A DNA stretch of 64,000 bases from positions 1,426,001-1,490,000 of the forward strand of contig CAXXSX010000002.1 of NCBI GenBank assembly GCA_963677165.2, written 5' to 3'. The translations under genes were made by a program, and so were the position numbers. Position 1 is the first letter of the stretch. The number at the start of each line of letters is the position of its first letter. Source of the stretch: JAFGXT01 sp963677165. GTDB taxonomy: Bacteria > Verrucomicrobiota > Lentisphaeria > Victivallales > SZUA-371. This document shows positions 63,315 to 64,000 of this stretch, piece by piece. A model generated the notes under the pieces. The model was not told where the DNA came from, ran no database searches, and saw only the letters and a program-made list of their open reading frames with translations.

Positions 63315-64000
63315 ATGGATTATAAAAAGGTGCAAGACGAAATGAGTCACAGAGAACGCGTCATGCATGTTCTCAATTACGAGGAATATGATCGTCTTCC
63401 AATAGCAACAATGGGGTTTTGGCCTGAAACTCTGTTGAAATGGCAGGCGGAAGGTCACCTTACAGAAGAAGAAGTGCAAATGCATGTTGAAGGAAATACT
63501 TATAATCATGCAATCCTTAAGAAACTCGGATTTGATTTCAGTTGGGAAGGAACTTTTGTACGTTTTAATACCCGGTTATCACCTCCATTCGAGCGAAAGG
63601 TAATAGAGCAGCTTCCTGACGGATCGCGAAATGTTCAAAACCAGGATGGGGTAACGGTTCTTGAGGTGGATGATGTTGTATCAATCCAGGCGGAAGTTGA
63701 TCATTTGCTGAAAGACCGCCGTTCATGGGAAGAACACTATCTGCCCAAATTACAATTCAATGAGCAACGAGTGAGTGAAGCGCTGGTAACAGTTGCCGGT
63801 GAAAAGGTGCCAATTGATGCCGGCGGCCTGAAACATCTGGTTGAACATGGTGTAAATGATGAAATATACCATGTACTACATTGCGGCAGTCTGGTCGGTT
63901 TTATTCGCAACGTCGTGGGAGTTGAGGGGCTTTCATATATCTATGCTGATGATGAAGACCTGTTCGATGAAATTATCAATACGGTTGGTGAACTTTCCTA
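63315..64000 (+). CDS. Uroporphyrinogen decarboxylase-like protein, C-terminus outside window
   Basis: Plus-strand frame from ATG 63315 (AGGAGA eight bases upstream) to the window edge, 228 codons, no stop. N-terminus MSHRERVMHVLNYEEYDRLP and WEEHYLPKLQFNE, then LHCGSLVGFIRNVVGVEGLS, match the URO-D/methyltransferase fold group (MtaA/CmuA-like and many sugar-locus relatives in Lentisphaerota), which lack true heme function. Probably a methyltransferase- or decarboxylase-type enzyme of the same operon; the missing half would hold further active-site residues. Confidence 0.85.
   Translation, partial: MDYKKVQDEMSHRERVMHVLNYEEYDRLPIATMGFWPETLLKWQAEGHLTEEEVQMHVEGNTYNHAILKKLGFDFSWEGTFVRFNTRLSPPFERKVIEQLPDGSRNVQNQDGVTVLEVDDVVSIQAEVDHLLKDRRSWEEHYLPKLQFNEQRVSEALVTVAGEKVPIDAGGLKHLVEHGVNDEIYHVLHCGSLVGFIRNVVGVEGLSYIYADDEDLFDEIINTVGELS

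Noticed and set aside
1..64000. tRNA, rRNA or CRISPR array
   Set aside because: Reading the gene-free stretches showed no tRNA T-arm context, rRNA motif or spaced short repeats; the only tandem repeat (20385-20741) has no spacers.

Overview
The window looks like a chromosomal segment from a member of the Lentisphaerota (Victivallis-like), or possibly another PVC bacterium. The best evidence is three short pseudopilin-like proteins with the near-identical N-terminal motif FTLIELLVVIAIIAILA and a C-terminal DGH motif. They sit among LacI/GntR/AraC regulators, secreted glycosidases and Gfo/Idh/MocA enzymes, a combination typical of that group. No rRNA, tRNA or CRISPR array was seen. The assignment is inference; no marker gene is present.

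Regions. (a) 1-3.4 kb, minus strand: a LacI regulator with its own promoter/operator, a pseudopilin-like protein, and a secreted glycosidase that runs off the left edge. (b) 3.6-11.3 kb: an AraC regulator divergent from a six-gene operon (DegT aminotransferase, Gfo/Idh/MocA dehydrogenase, ceramidase-like protein, secreted alpha/beta hydrolase, NagA-like deacetylase, GNAT acetyltransferase), probably for amino-sugar or amino-cyclitol use. (c) 11.3-19.3 kb: an AraC gene, then a GntR-type regulator, pseudopilin, clan GH-A glycosidase with a C-terminal repeat domain, M14 carboxypeptidase and a beta-propeller glycosidase. This repeats the order seen in (a). (d) 19.4-23.3 kb: a Gfo-like oxidoreductase whose 3' end lies in a 177-bp tandem repeat, followed by aldolase, SDR and aldo/keto reductase genes. 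(e) 23.4-46.0 kb, all minus: a surface-polysaccharide (Wzx/Wzy-type) locus with chain-length regulator, PglF-like dehydratase, split GT-C transferase, four GT4 transferases, ATP-grasp and CapA pair, EpsG/Wzy-like polymerase, flippase, acyltransferase, the complete CapE/CapF/CapG set for UDP-L-FucNAc, PglC-like initiating transferase and a DegT aminotransferase. Its centre is much AT-richer than its flanks.

(f) 46.4-55.9 kb, all minus, is the most unusual region: a CobB-like sirtuin, a DEDDh exonuclease, a sigma-54 activator (bEBP) with an unrecognised N-terminal domain, two DUF262 (GmrSD-type) proteins of which one carries a DUF1524 nuclease domain, then a small TM2-like membrane protein and a tandem-AAA+ ATPase. 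The last two genes are preceded by a good -24/-12 sigma-54 promoter and, about 56 bp further upstream, a perfect 13-bp inverted repeat, as expected for a bEBP-controlled target. This suggests an inducible system, possibly defence-related, in which the bEBP and DUF262 proteins are co-transcribed and control the AAA+/membrane pair.

(g) 56-64 kb: a decayed IS66-like remnant, a third pseudopilin gene, an AraC regulator, and a divergent catabolic operon (DegT aminotransferase, TIM-barrel isomerase, two amidohydrolase-fold proteins of which one seems to lack its metal site, and a URO-D-like protein cut by the window edge). A 46-bp element, 43/46 identical, occurs in the AraC/aminotransferase intergenic region and again upstream of the pseudopilin gene. 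It is probably the AraC operator linking the two transcription units.
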